Source: Halomonas sp. PR-M31 | GTDB lineage: Bacteria > Pseudomonadota > Gammaproteobacteria > Pseudomonadales > Halomonadaceae | Assembly (NCBI RefSeq): GCF_001039575.1 | Contig: NZ_JIBT01000038.1 | Location: forward strand, 27,673 to 91,672 | Length of the DNA: 64,000 nucleotides | Direction: 5' to 3' | Shown here: one piece after another, positions 50,152 to 59,417 of the stretch | How positions within the stretch are numbered: position 1 is the first letter of the stretch | Layout: each line of letters begins with the position of its first letter | The notes under the pieces: model-generated | Database searches by the model: none | The model's input: the letters and a program-made list of their open reading frames with translations, nothing else | Told to the model about the DNA's origin: nothing | Translations under genes and position numbers: made by a program

Positions 50152-50592
50152 TTACCAAGATCCTGTATTTTCCATCGACGCCCAAGGCTCCTGGGGCTCC
50201 AGGGCATCACCGGCCTGCAATAGCTCAATGGAGATACCGTCCGGGCTTTTGACGAAGGCCATATGACCGTCCCGAGGCGGGCGATTGATGGTCACCCCGT
50301 TCGCCTGCAGATGCATGCAAAGGGCGTAGATATCATCCACCCGGTAAGCCAGATGGCCAAAGTTGCGTCCGCCGTCGTACTCCTCCGGGTCCCAGTTGTG
50401 GGTCAGCTCGATCATCGGCGCGCGATCTTCCTCGGCGCGCTGCCTGTCCCGAGGTGCTGTGAGAAAAACCAGGGTGAAGCGGCCCTTGTCGTTGTCCTTG
50501 CGGCTGATCTCCTCGAGTCCGAGCAGATCACAGTAGAAATGCAATGAGGCGTCCAGGTCGCTGACCCGCACCATGGTATGTAGATATTGCAC
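50152..50592 (-). CDS. gloA: Lactoylglutathione lyase (glyoxalase I)
   Basis: Converts the methylglyoxal-glutathione hemithioacetal to S-lactoylglutathione. The VOC fold with four metal ligands is visible: His in YLHTMVRVSDL, Glu in MIELTHNWDP, His in NFGHLAYRVDD and Glu in GISIELLQAG. The start is taken as the GTG at 50592 with AGGAG ahead; it fits the family N-terminus exactly, whereas an upstream ATG would add 24 unrelated residues. 146 residues. Confidence 0.93.
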   Translation of the reverse strand: MQYLHTMVRVSDLDASLHFYCDLLGLEEISRKDNDKGRFTLVFLTAPRDRQRAEEDRAPMIELTHNWDPEEYDGGRNFGHLAYRVDDIYALCMHLQANGVTINRPPRDGHMAFVKSPDGISIELLQAGDALEPQEPWASMENTGSW

Positions 50593-50615
50593 GCTGGATG
50601 ACTCCTGATGTTCGA

Positions 50616-51086
50616 TTACTGAGGATACTGGCTGAACACTTCCGGCTGCTCTCCTTCCCGCCACAGATAGACTGAGTACTCGTCGACGCGGCCGGTTTCC
50701 ATGCCCGGTGAGCCGTGCGGCATGCCGGGCACTGCCAGCACGGCAGGTTCCGCGTCACTTTCAAGCAGACGCTTCACATCGCTTGCAGGCACGTGCCCTT
50801 CGATCACGTGATCCCCCACCTTGGCGGTATGACAAGACGCCAGCTGCGGGTGTACGCCCTGCTCACGCTTGACAGCATTCATCTTCGGAGTGGCGTGCTG
50901 GATCACTTCGAAGCCGTTTTCCTCCATGTGTTCTGCCCAGGCGGTACAGCAGCCGCAGTTGGGATCCTTCCACATCTCGACGGTGGGGGCTGCCCAAAGC
51001 GGCAAGGAGACAAGTCCCAGTACGAGCGTGGCCAACCCTTGGCGAACGCCTCGCTGAGCGTGCTTTGAAGAAGAGATCTTGAACAT
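50616..51086 (-). CDS. DUF411 domain protein, exported, metal-binding
   Basis: A 156-residue protein with an N-terminal signal peptide (LATLVLGLVSLPLWAA) and the DUF411 motif MWKDPNCGCCTAWAEHM, a CxCC cluster typical of proteins found in copper/silver resistance loci, plus CHTAKVGDHVIEGHVPASDV and VPGMPHGSPGM. Probably periplasmic and metal-related; no other metal-resistance gene is adjacent. GAGG precedes the ATG. Confidence 0.87.
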   Translation of the reverse strand: MFKISSSKHAQRGVRQGLATLVLGLVSLPLWAAPTVEMWKDPNCGCCTAWAEHMEENGFEVIQHATPKMNAVKREQGVHPQLASCHTAKVGDHVIEGHVPASDVKRLLESDAEPAVLAVPGMPHGSPGMETGRVDEYSVYLWREGEQPEVFSQYPQ

Positions 51087-51192
51087 GATGTGCCTCGCTT
51101 TTTACATTGCTGTTGATTGCGGCATGATAGGGCATTGTTACCTGGGAGGCCCTAGGGGCATTGATACGGATCAATCATTCGAGGGAAATCCC

Positions 51193-51735
51193 ATGTCCGA
51201 TTACTGCGACCTGGCGCCGGGTCATCCGTTCCATGGACCATATCACGACAACGAATACGGCTTCCCTGTCACGGACGACGACGCACTGTTCGAACGTCTT
51301 GTGTTGGAGATCAACCAGGCCGGGCTTTCCTGGCTGACGATGCTGAAAAAGCGCAGCGCCTTTCAGGACGCCTTCGATGGTTTCGTGGTGGAAAAAGTTG
51401 CCGCCTATGAGGATCGTGAGCGGGAACGCCTGTTAAGCGACGCCTCGATCATTCGCAATCGACTCAAGATCGACGCCGCCATTCACAATGCCGGCGTCGT
51501 TCAGGCATTACAGCGGGAACATGGCAGCTTCAAGGCCTGGCTGGACCTGCATCATCCATTGCCTTTGGAAGAATGGGTGCGCCTGTTCAAGCGCACCTTT
51601 CGTTTCACCGGCCCGGAGATCGTCAACGAGATGTTGATGAGCACCGGCTACCTGCCCGGCGCCCACCGCGACGACTGCCCGGTGCAACAGCGAATACTTG
51701 CCGCCGCTCCGCCCTGGGCTGACTCGCTTTCCTAG
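51193..51735 (+). CDS. tag: DNA-3-methyladenine glycosylase I (Tag)
   Basis: Base-excision repair glycosylase for 3-methyladenine. From the ATG at 51193 (GAGGG upstream) it has 180 residues. PYHDNEYGFPVTDDDALFER, LVLEINQAGLSWLTMLKKR (with the catalytic Glu) and GYLPGAHRDDCPV (zinc His and Cys) match Tag; Cys near the N-terminus (SDYCDL) and His in YHDNEYG are the other zinc ligands. Its TAG shares a CTAG with the stop of the convergent BCCT gene. Confidence 0.92.
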   Translation: MSDYCDLAPGHPFHGPYHDNEYGFPVTDDDALFERLVLEINQAGLSWLTMLKKRSAFQDAFDGFVVEKVAAYEDRERERLLSDASIIRNRLKIDAAIHNAGVVQALQREHGSFKAWLDLHHPLPLEEWVRLFKRTFRFTGPEIVNEMLMSTGYLPGAHRDDCPVQQRILAAAPPWADSLS

Positions 51736-53369
51736 CGGGGTTCGCTCGCCAATGCCTTCCACACCGAATAACACATCGCCAACAGCACCAGGGAGAACGG
51801 CAGGCCGGTGGCCGTCACCCCAGCCTGCAACGCCGTAAGCCCGCCGCCCACCAGAAGCGCAATGGCGATCATGCCCTCCGCCGTGGCCCAGAACATGCGC
51901 TGGGGCACCGGCGCATCCGTCTTGCCGCCGGCGGTGATGGTGTCTACCACCAGGGAGCCGGAATCCGAGGAGGTGACGAAGAAGATCAGCGTCAGAATGA
52001 TGGCGATGGTGGATACGATGCGCGGAAACGGTAGTTCGTTGAGCATGCCGAACAGGGACAGCTCCGGGCTGTAGCTGTCGATCACGTTGGCTTTCACCAG
52101 GCTGTTCTGCGGGTCGGTGAAGACTTGTTCAAGCGCAATCCCGCCGAAGACCCCCATCCAGATGAAGATCACAAGGCTCGGCACCAGCAGTACCGCAACG
52201 ACGAATTCCCGCACCGTGCGCCCTCTGCTCACCCGGGCGATGAACATGCCGACGAAAGGAGACCAGGAAATCCACCAGGCCCAGTAGAAGGCGCTCCAGT
52301 CTTCCCGATAGGCATCATCCTCGCGACCGAAAGGCATGGAAAGCGGCACGATTTCGCGAACATAGGACAGCATGCCCTCTCCGACAGTGGCAAGTGCCGT
52401 GAGCGTCGGACCCGCGAAGAGCACGAACAGAAAGAACAGGAAGGCGGTGATCATATTGATTTCGGAAAGCACCTTGACGCCCCCATCGAGCCCTCGCCAG
52501 ACCGAAACCAGCGCCACGGCGGTGACGACGACGATGATGGTGATCTGGGTGGTCAAGCTGATCTCCAGACCAAAGACATAGTTAAAGCCCGCGTTGGCCT
52601 GCTGCGCCCCTAACCCCAGGGACGTCACCAGTCCGAACAGGGTGGAAAAGACCGCCAGCACATCGATGACATGACCCGGCCAGCCCCAGACCCGCTCGCC
52701 CAGGATCGGATAGAAGGAAGAGCGAATCGAGAATGGCAAGCCCTTGTTGTAGGTGAAAATTGCCAGAGACAGCGCCATCAAGGCATAGATTGCCCAGCCG
52801 TGCAGCCCCCAGTGCAGAAAGGTGCCCGCAAGCCCCATCTTTCGGGCCTCGGCAATGTTTTCTGAAATGAGCTCACCGCCCTCGCTGAAAGGCGACGGCG
52901 TGTTCAACGGCATCGATACGGTCGTGTGATAGACCGGCTCGAGTACGCCGAAGAAAAGCAGCCCGATCCCCATGCCTGCGGCGAACAGCATCGAGAACCA
53001 GGACAGATAGGAGTAGCTGGGGCGCGCCTCCTTACCCCCCAAACGCACCGAACCATAGGGGGATACCACTAGCGCCAGACAGAAAAAGAGATAAAGATTG
53101 ACGACGATGAAGAAGTACCAGTCCAACGTCTTGATGGAGAAGTTGACGACCGCCTGAAAAACCTGCCCTGCAGTGCCCGGGAACAGTAGCGTCAAGATGA
53201 TGAAAATAACGGTGATGGCCGCGGAAACCAGAAAGACTCGATTGTGGATGTCGAAGCTGAAAGGACCGAAACTTCCTTCTACATTGTCCTGGCCCACCAC
53301 ATAGTCGGTATCAAAAAGCGAATCCTTGTTCCCTGGGGTATCCCCATTTTTATGAGTGTTTTCTGTCAT
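51732..53369 (-). CDS. BCCT family transporter (betaine/carnitine/choline)
   Basis: Secondary transporter for quaternary ammonium compatible solutes. About 12 transmembrane helices in 545 residues. Family motifs are FAAGMGIGLLFFGVLEPVYH (sodium-site GMGIG type, suggesting sodium coupling), HWGLHGWAIYALMALSLA and FYWAWWISWSPFVGMFIARV (substrate-binding tryptophans). Likely imports glycine betaine or choline for osmotic adaptation. Start taken at ATG 53369; an in-frame ATG at 53402 is possible. The C-terminus is short, without the long osmosensing tail of BetP. Confidence 0.92.
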   Translation of the reverse strand: MTENTHKNGDTPGNKDSLFDTDYVVGQDNVEGSFGPFSFDIHNRVFLVSAAITVIFIILTLLFPGTAGQVFQAVVNFSIKTLDWYFFIVVNLYLFFCLALVVSPYGSVRLGGKEARPSYSYLSWFSMLFAAGMGIGLLFFGVLEPVYHTTVSMPLNTPSPFSEGGELISENIAEARKMGLAGTFLHWGLHGWAIYALMALSLAIFTYNKGLPFSIRSSFYPILGERVWGWPGHVIDVLAVFSTLFGLVTSLGLGAQQANAGFNYVFGLEISLTTQITIIVVVTAVALVSVWRGLDGGVKVLSEINMITAFLFFLFVLFAGPTLTALATVGEGMLSYVREIVPLSMPFGREDDAYREDWSAFYWAWWISWSPFVGMFIARVSRGRTVREFVVAVLLVPSLVIFIWMGVFGGIALEQVFTDPQNSLVKANVIDSYSPELSLFGMLNELPFPRIVSTIAIILTLIFFVTSSDSGSLVVDTITAGGKTDAPVPQRMFWATAEGMIAIALLVGGGLTALQAGVTATGLPFSLVLLAMCYSVWKALASEPR

Positions 53370-53530
53370 TTTTGTCTCGTTGGAGAATGTTCTCTGGGCC
53401 AATTATTGAAATGGCTGCTCATAGGTGATGCCGGCGCTTTAATTACACTTCATCGCGCCATACTGCAAGGGCATACTTCTATCATGATGAGAATTGCCAT
53501 GCCTACAACCGTATCAGGACATTTATCTTT

Positions 53531-54619
53531 ATGGACTCCTTGACTCAGGCCTCTCTAGGCGCGGCGATCGGCGGCGCAGTTCTCGGCCGGCGTCTTGGGC
53601 GCAAGGCGCTGCTTGCCGGTGCCGTGCTCGGCACCCTGCCGGATCTCGACGTGCTGATCGACTATGGCGATGCGGTGGCAAACTACACCTATCATCGCAG
53701 CTTCAGTCATTCGCTGCTGGTATTGAGCGCACTGGCCATGGTGCTTGCACTGCTGTCGGCACGCTTCATTACCCGATGGGACATTTCGCTCAAACGCTGG
53801 GGACTTTTCTACGGCGCCTGCCTGCTGACCCACCCGCTGCTCGATGCCTTTACCGCCTACGGCACTCAGCTCCTATGGCCACTGGATGTCCCGCCGGTCA
53901 GCTGGTCGAGCATTTTCATCATCGATCCACTATATACCTTGCCGTTGTTTGTCCCCGTGGTTTATGTCTTGTTACGGGGGTATCGCCCTCGCGCCCTAGG
54001 CTGGGGGTTGGCTCTCTCGGGTGCCTATCTGCTGTTTTCCCTTGGCGCAAAATGGACGATCGATGCCCGGGTCGAGCCCTTGCTTGCCAGGCAGGATCTG
54101 GATGACGCTCCTCGACTGGTACAGCCGACCCCTTTCAATACGCTGTTGTGGCGAGTCACGGTAATCGACGGCGATGATTATCAGGAAGCCTTGGTTAACT
54201 TGTTCGATACGCAAGAAGCGCTGTTCGAGGGATTTCCGCGAGGAGAGCGCCTTGAGGGGGCCGCGCTAAAGACCGCCAGTGGACAGCGCCTTGACTGGTT
54301 TGCCGGCCCCTTCTTGAGCTATCGCACTCAGACAAGAGATGAGACGACCGGGCTAGTCGCCACGGACTTGCGCCTCGGGATGTCCGGTTTTCATCCTTTC
54401 AGCTTCTTGTTGGCTGAGCGTCGCGACGTCGACTGGCATCCGACGATCGCTTCCGGGATACCTGAACGCTCGGCAAGTAGCGAGGCGCTTGCCCTGTTGG
54501 CCCGACGCGTCTTCTCACCGGATCTGCGCTTGTGCCCCTCCGCTTTCGCCAGTACGTCTTCAGAAACCTCTGTCGAAAAGTGCGCCTCATTCAAGGCGCA
54601 AGTCCAGGGCGGCTCTTGA
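53531..54619 (+). CDS. YdjM-like membrane-bound metal-dependent hydrolase
   Basis: A 362-residue protein of the DUF457/YdjM family. The N-terminal half has MDSLTQASLGAAIGGAVLGR, GTLPDLDVL, YHRSFSHSLLVL and CLLTHPLLDAFTAYG, whose conserved His and Asp residues suggest a metal site at the membrane. The C-terminal half (from about 180) is soluble-looking and poorly recognisable. E. coli YdjM is SOS-regulated; I did not see an obvious LexA box here. Confidence 0.86.
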   Translation: MDSLTQASLGAAIGGAVLGRRLGRKALLAGAVLGTLPDLDVLIDYGDAVANYTYHRSFSHSLLVLSALAMVLALLSARFITRWDISLKRWGLFYGACLLTHPLLDAFTAYGTQLLWPLDVPPVSWSSIFIIDPLYTLPLFVPVVYVLLRGYRPRALGWGLALSGAYLLFSLGAKWTIDARVEPLLARQDLDDAPRLVQPTPFNTLLWRVTVIDGDDYQEALVNLFDTQEALFEGFPRGERLEGAALKTASGQRLDWFAGPFLSYRTQTRDETTGLVATDLRLGMSGFHPFSFLLAERRDVDWHPTIASGIPERSASSEALALLARRVFSPDLRLCPSAFASTSSETSVEKCASFKAQVQGGS

Positions 54620-54642
54620 GTGAATCAGAGAACGACGCCCGC

Positions 54643-55422
54643 TCAGGGATGCTTTTCGATACCCTGACCACAGCCGAGCTGCTGCTGCTCGTCGGAGGTA
54701 ATAGTGACACGCACCGGGAAGGGTTTTCCGCTCGCAGTATCGAAACAGGCCCGAGCTTCCAGTTCGACGGTCAGAGGCTGGGCCGCATCCAGGCTGATCA
54801 GAGTCATGCTGGCATGCTGCCCGTTGACGACCCTGCCCAGTTTGTAGGGAAGTATCAGAGTGCGCTTACCGTAATCCGTCACCCAGCTTAGTCTCGATGT
54901 CTTGCGATCCAGCCTAAGCGCCCAGCCGGGTTCGTTACCCCTGGCGTAAAAGATCGTATCCGGATGCTGGCGACGCCCCCAGGTCTTGCGCTCCACGTCC
55001 TGCTGACATTCAAGCCGACCGTTGTCGCTCTCGACGAGGGCGATAGTGCCCTTGTTCCAGAACGAGAGATCGTTCTTCACGTAGCGCGCGCCGGAAGCCA
55101 CCACGGCAGAATCGAGTTCGAAATACCCTTGCCCGGACCATAGACGCAGTCGATTTTCTGGGAAGGCGGTAATCAGATCCTGAGCCGGTGTACAGCGCCA
55201 GGCAGTGAAGGTGTCGCCGCCATCGGCAAAAAAGCCCGAAGGCAATAAAGGCGATGAAGAGGTGTTTTTTCCTTGCGAGGCATCGTTGCCCACCGCAGGA
55301 GCAGCAGGCGTTGAGTCGACCCCCCGCTCCTCCATTGGGGGCGAAGCCGGGGGCGATAGCGAAGATGAGGTGGCACAGCCCGCCAAAATGAACGCAAAGA
55401 CCCCAGTTGCAATGAACCTCAC
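54643..55422 (-). CDS. Lipoprotein with MliC-like and COG3650 domains
   Basis: Predicted lipoprotein (lipobox ILAGC). Residues about 70-150 resemble MliC, the C-type lysozyme inhibitor (TAWRCTPAQDL, ELDSAVVASGARYVKNDLSFW, KGTIALVESD); residues about 160-255 form a COG3650 domain (FYARGNEPGWALRLD). Possible role: envelope protection against host lysozyme, by family only. The start is a GTG at 55422, chosen because GGAGG is five bases upstream; a GTG at 55428 is too close to that site. Confidence 0.83.
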   Translation of the reverse strand: MRFIATGVFAFILAGCATSSSLSPPASPPMEERGVDSTPAAPAVGNDASQGKNTSSSPLLPSGFFADGGDTFTAWRCTPAQDLITAFPENRLRLWSGQGYFELDSAVVASGARYVKNDLSFWNKGTIALVESDNGRLECQQDVERKTWGRRQHPDTIFYARGNEPGWALRLDRKTSRLSWVTDYGKRTLILPYKLGRVVNGQHASMTLISLDAAQPLTVELEARACFDTASGKPFPVRVTITSDEQQQLGCGQGIEKHP

Positions 55423-55559
55423 AATCACCTCCAGAATTAAAAAACTAATTAATCGAAGATGATATTACCAGTCATCGTCTGGGAATCATGCGGTTTGCCA
55501 CCTCCTTTTTTGTCTTCATTTTACGCAATTGGGCCGACTGATTATCAACTAGCGCTTCT

Positions 55560-57845
55560 TCAGCGGTAGCTGTGTCTCAGCTCCTGCGCTGCCTTGACCA
55601 TGCTGGTCAGCGCCGGCTCGACTTCCGCCCATCCCCGGGTCTTGAGACCGCAATCCGGGTTGACCCAAAGGCGCTGCGCCGGCACCTTCTGCGCAGCCTT
55701 TTGCATCAGGTCCACGATCCAGCTCACCTCGGGAATGTTGGGTGAGTGGATATCGTAAACCCCTGGTCCGATTTCGTTGGGATAGGCGAAGTCCTCGAAG
55801 GCATTGAGCAGCTCCATGTCGGAGCGGGAGGTCTCGATGGTAATGACGTCCGCGTCCAGCGCCGCGATGGAGCCGATAATGTCATTGAACTCCGAATAGC
55901 ACATGTGGGTGTGAATCTGGGTGTCGTCCTGGGCCACCGCCGCGGAGAGCTTGAAGCACTCCACCGCCCAGTCCAGGTACGCCTGCCACTGTTCCCGACG
56001 CAGGGGCAATCCTTCCCGCAAGGCCGGTTCATCGATCTGGATGATGCCGATGCCGGCGGCTTCGAGATCCGCCACCTCGTCCCGCAGCGCCAGTGCGATC
56101 TGGCGGCAGGTGGTTTCCCGGGATTGATCGTCCCGCACGAAGGACCACTGCAAAATCGTCACCGGGCCGGTCAGCATGCCTTTCATCGGCGCCTCGGTCA
56201 GGCTTTGCGCATACTCGCTCCAGCGCACGGTCATGGCCCGGGGACGCGAAACGTCGCCGAAAATGACAGGAGGCTTGACGCAGCGCGATCCGTAGCTTTG
56301 CACCCAGCCAAAGCGGGTGAAGGCAAATCCATCGAGCAACTCACCAAAGTACTCCACCATGTCATTGCGCTCGGCTTCACCGTGCACCAGCACGTCGAGG
56401 CCCAATGCCTGCTGACGCTCTACCGCAAAGGTAATCTCTTCGCGCATGCGATCTTCATAGGCGTCAAGCGCCAGGTTGCCTGCCTTGAAGGCACGACGGG
56501 CGGCGCGGATGTTGTCGGTCTGAGGGAATGAGCCAATGGTGGTGGTGGGGAACAGCGGCAGATCGAAACGTTGACGCTGTACACGGGCGCGGATCGGATA
56601 AGCGCTGTCACGCTGCGCATCGTGCTTGCCGAGGCCGTCAAGGCGCTTGGCCACCGCAACCTTGTGAATGCGATCCGATCGACGGCGAGCTTCCAAAGCA
56701 GCGGTGGCATCCGCCAGACGCGTTTCATCTTCAGGAGTACCGCGATCATCCAGCAGACGCGCCAGCAGCGCGACTTCATCGAGCTTCTGGCGAGCAAAGG
56801 CCAGCCAGCTCTTGAGTTCTTCATCAAGCTCCGTTTCGCTATCAAGATCCACGGGTACGTGCAGCAGTGAGCAGCTGGGTGCCAGCCACAACCGATCCCC
56901 TAGTCGGGACTTGGCCTGAGCGAGAGTCTCCCGCAGGGCGGCCAGATCGGCACGCCAGATGTTACGCCCGTCGATGGCGCCAACGGACAGAATCTTGTAG
57001 CTCGGCAGGCGATCGATGACGCGCTCGAGCTGATTCGGACCGCGCACCACATCGATATGCAGCGCTTCGACCGGCAAACCGACCGCCAAAGCAAGATTGT
57101 CCCCGAGATCGCCAAAATAGGTGGCCAGCAGTACCTTGACCCGAGCCGACTGCAGCCGGTTGTAGGCATGTTCAAACGCCTGCTGCCAAGGCTTGGGCAG
57201 ATCCTGCACTAAGGCCGGCTCATCGAGCTGCACCCACTCGACGCCCTGCTTGGCAAGACGCGCCAGGATGTCGCCATAGACCTCTACCAGCCCTTCGAGC
57301 AGATCGAGACGATCAAAATCCGCGTCCTTTTCCTTGCCTAGCCATAGCCAGGTCACCGGGCCGAGCAAGGACACCTTGATTTTGTGGCCGGCGGCCTTGG
57401 CTTCCTCGACCTCGTCGAACAGGCGCTCGCTGGCGACACGAAAATCCTGTTTCTGATGCAGCTCCGGGACCAGATAATGATAGTTGGTATCGAAATACTT
57501 GGTCATCTCGCAGGCGGCGGCGGGGGTGCCGCTGGGTGCCCGTCCCCGAGCCATGCGAAAGGTGGTATCGAGATCCACGTCATTTCCAGCATGACCAAAA
57601 CGTAGCGGCACCGCCCCGATCAGTGCCGAAACGTTGAGTACCTGATCGTAGAAGGCGAAATCGCCGACACTGACCAGATCAAGGCCTGCATCACGCTGAT
57701 CCTGCCAATGGCGCTTACGCAGGTCGGCGCCGGTCTCTTCCAAGGCCGCCTGGCCAATCTCGCCTTTCCAATACGCTTCGAGTGCATGCTTGAGCTCTCG
57801 ATGAGCGCCGATGCGGGGATAGCCTAGAGTGTGTGCCAGTGTCAT
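55560..57845 (-). CDS. metE: Cobalamin-independent methionine synthase MetE
   Basis: Transfers a methyl group from methyltetrahydropteroyl-triglutamate to homocysteine. The 761-residue protein has two barrel domains: [20 protein letters not shown] at the start, and the catalytic C-terminal half with zinc ligands in [26 protein letters not shown] and [34 protein letters not shown] starts the second half. AAGGA precedes the ATG. Divergent from metR, its usual activator, with operator-like sites in the 133-base gap. Confidence 0.97.
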   Translation of the reverse strand: MTLAHTLGYPRIGAHRELKHALEAYWKGEIGQAALEETGADLRKRHWQDQRDAGLDLVSVGDFAFYDQVLNVSALIGAVPLRFGHAGNDVDLDTTFRMARGRAPSGTPAAACEMTKYFDTNYHYLVPELHQKQDFRVASERLFDEVEEAKAAGHKIKVSLLGPVTWLWLGKEKDADFDRLDLLEGLVEVYGDILARLAKQGVEWVQLDEPALVQDLPKPWQQAFEHAYNRLQSARVKVLLATYFGDLGDNLALAVGLPVEALHIDVVRGPNQLERVIDRLPSYKILSVGAIDGRNIWRADLAALRETLAQAKSRLGDRLWLAPSCSLLHVPVDLDSETELDEELKSWLAFARQKLDEVALLARLLDDRGTPEDETRLADATAALEARRRSDRIHKVAVAKRLDGLGKHDAQRDSAYPIRARVQRQRFDLPLFPTTTIGSFPQTDNIRAARRAFKAGNLALDAYEDRMREEITFAVERQQALGLDVLVHGEAERNDMVEYFGELLDGFAFTRFGWVQSYGSRCVKPPVIFGDVSRPRAMTVRWSEYAQSLTEAPMKGMLTGPVTILQWSFVRDDQSRETTCRQIALALRDEVADLEAAGIGIIQIDEPALREGLPLRREQWQAYLDWAVECFKLSAAVAQDDTQIHTHMCYSEFNDIIGSIAALDADVITIETSRSDMELLNAFEDFAYPNEIGPGVYDIHSPNIPEVSWIVDLMQKAAQKVPAQRLWVNPDCGLKTRGWAEVEPALTSMVKAAQELRHSYR

Positions 57846-57911
57846 CGTTATTCCTTGAGGAAATTAAATAGTAGAATCCGCGATCGTTTTCGCCATATGT
57901 GCTGGAAGGAG

Positions 57912-57928
57912 TGTCACTGGCGGTGACA
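57912..57928. promoter_or_regulatory. Palindromic operator candidate between metE and metR
   Basis: TGTCAC-N5-GTGACA, a perfect 6-5-6 inverted repeat about 67 bases upstream of metE. It does not match the MetR consensus and may bind another regulator. Confidence 0.45.
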
Positions 57929-57961
57929 GGTGAATCAAACTAAATTAACTAATCATCAACG

Positions 57962-57974
57962 TGAATGGATTTCA
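57962..57974. promoter_or_regulatory. MetR box upstream of metR
   Basis: TGAATGGATTTCA fits the MetR consensus TGAA-N5-TTCA exactly. It ends four bases before the metR ATG, covering the place where its ribosome binding site would be, which suggests autoregulation, and lies 117 bases from the metE start. Confidence 0.65.
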
Positions 57975-57978
57975 TACG

Positions 57979-58893
57979 ATGCTCGAGCTTCGTCATCTTC
58001 GCACTCTGATTGCCCTGCGCGACGCCGGCTCGCTGGTGGAAGCTGCGGAGCGAGTACACCTGACTCAGTCCGCACTGTCTCATCAAATCAAGGATCTGGA
58101 AGAGCGCTTGAACAGCCCCTTGTTCTTGCGCAAGACCCGGCCGGTCACCTTCACCCGGGCCGGGGAGCGCCTGCTGGAACTTGCCGAGCAGATATTGCCT
58201 CAGGTACGTAGAGCGGAGCGGGATCTGGCGCGACTGGCGGGAGAGGAACAGGGTCGTTTGCACATGGCCATCGAGTGCCATAGCTGCTTTCAATGGCTGA
58301 TGCCTACCATCGATCATTTCCGCGATCACTGGTCGGAGGTAGAAGTCGACATCCCCAGCGGACGAAGCTTCGATCCTCTGCCCGCCTTGGCACGAGAGCA
58401 GCTCGATCTAGTGATCACCGCCGATCCCCAGCCCCTGGCCGGTGTGCATTACGAGCCGCTGTTTCGCTATGAAGGCTTGCTGGCACTCTCCCGGCAGCAT
58501 CCGCTGGCGGACAAGCCTTACGTCACCGCCCAGGAACTGGCCGGGGAGACTCTCATTATCTATCCGGTGGAACACAGTCGGCTGGACGTTTTCACGCAGT
58601 TTCTCGAGCCCGCAAAGGTGACGCCCAAAGAGATACGCACCGCGGAGCTGACGGTGATGATGATGCAGCTGGTGGCCAGCGGCCGCGGGGTCTGCGCCCT
58701 TCCCAACTGGGCGCTGACGGAGTACCTGGAGCGCGGCTACGTGCGCGCGCTGGCTCTGGGGGAGAAAGGCGTGTGGAGTACGCTGTTCGCCGCGATTCGC
58801 GAGGAACAACGCGATCTACCTTGGATGGAGGATTTCCTGCGTACCGCGCGAGAGACGTCCTTTGCGGTGCTGGAGGGGATTCGCCCGGCCTAA
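57979..58893 (+). CDS. metR: LysR-family regulator MetR
   Basis: Homocysteine-responsive activator of metE and other methionine genes. From the ATG at 57979 it has 304 residues: LysR helix-turn-helix LRHLRTLIALRDAGSLVEAAERVHLTQSALSHQIKDLEE and an effector domain beginning at RLHMAIECHSCFQWLMPTID, the MetR-type start. The longer frame would add six residues through the MetR box. Divergent from metE, the classical arrangement. Confidence 0.95.
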   Translation: MLELRHLRTLIALRDAGSLVEAAERVHLTQSALSHQIKDLEERLNSPLFLRKTRPVTFTRAGERLLELAEQILPQVRRAERDLARLAGEEQGRLHMAIECHSCFQWLMPTIDHFRDHWSEVEVDIPSGRSFDPLPALAREQLDLVITADPQPLAGVHYEPLFRYEGLLALSRQHPLADKPYVTAQELAGETLIIYPVEHSRLDVFTQFLEPAKVTPKEIRTAELTVMMMQLVASGRGVCALPNWALTEYLERGYVRALALGEKGVWSTLFAAIREEQRDLPWMEDFLRTARETSFAVLEGIRPA

Positions 58894-58925
58894 GAACCGG
58901 TCTTGATCGTCACGAGCGCAGTAGA

Positions 58926-59372
58926 TCAACGCTGCCATTCCAGTACCGTCTGATAACCACCCTCGGGTAGCTGTGGACTGGGCTCTTTGGTAGACAGCAT
59001 CAGTCGATCATCGACAAGTCGAGTCTCGCGGGCCAGTTGACTGCCCTCCCAGTCGGGAATACTGGCGATCTCGACGTCGTGTTGCACCATGCCCTCGCGT
59101 AGCGACCAGCGACCACCGTAGGCAAAGCCACTGCGAAAATGCGCCGCCAAACTGGCGTCACTGCCGGGATCGAGAGACGGGCGTTCACCGGCCACCACCT
59201 GCACTGCCATGCGTCCAGGCGCGCCGTCTTCGAGCAGATAAAGAAGTTGCCCCTTGGCTTGTCCCAAAGGCGCCAGTTCGCGGCCATCCGGCCAGCGATA
59301 GACGAAACGTACGAGCGACCAAGGGCCACTCAAGGCCTCGGTCGTAATTGTGTTTATTGTCATTGTTGTCAT
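58926..59372 (-). CDS. Lipocalin-like domain protein
   Basis: About 148 residues with LSGPWSLVRFVYRWPDGREL, YLLEDGAPGRMAVQVVAGER and RETRLVDDRLMLSTKEP, the pattern of the small lipocalin-like domain (Lipocalin_5 type). No signal peptide is evident; function unknown. Start at ATG 59372 with AGGTG nearby; a GTG one codon earlier is possible. Convergent with metR. Confidence 0.7.
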   Translation of the reverse strand: MTTMTINTITTEALSGPWSLVRFVYRWPDGRELAPLGQAKGQLLYLLEDGAPGRMAVQVVAGERPSLDPGSDASLAAHFRSGFAYGGRWSLREGMVQHDVEIASIPDWEGSQLARETRLVDDRLMLSTKEPSPQLPEGGYQTVLEWQR

Positions 59373-59417
59373 CACCTGTCTTTTTCCAACACCCTTCGGA
59401 ACCTTTTCAAAACCCAG

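Noticed and set aside
57846..57978. Cobalamin riboswitch upstream of metE
   Set aside because: The 133-base gap is too short and has no B12-box-like sequence; it fits a MetR promoter instead.
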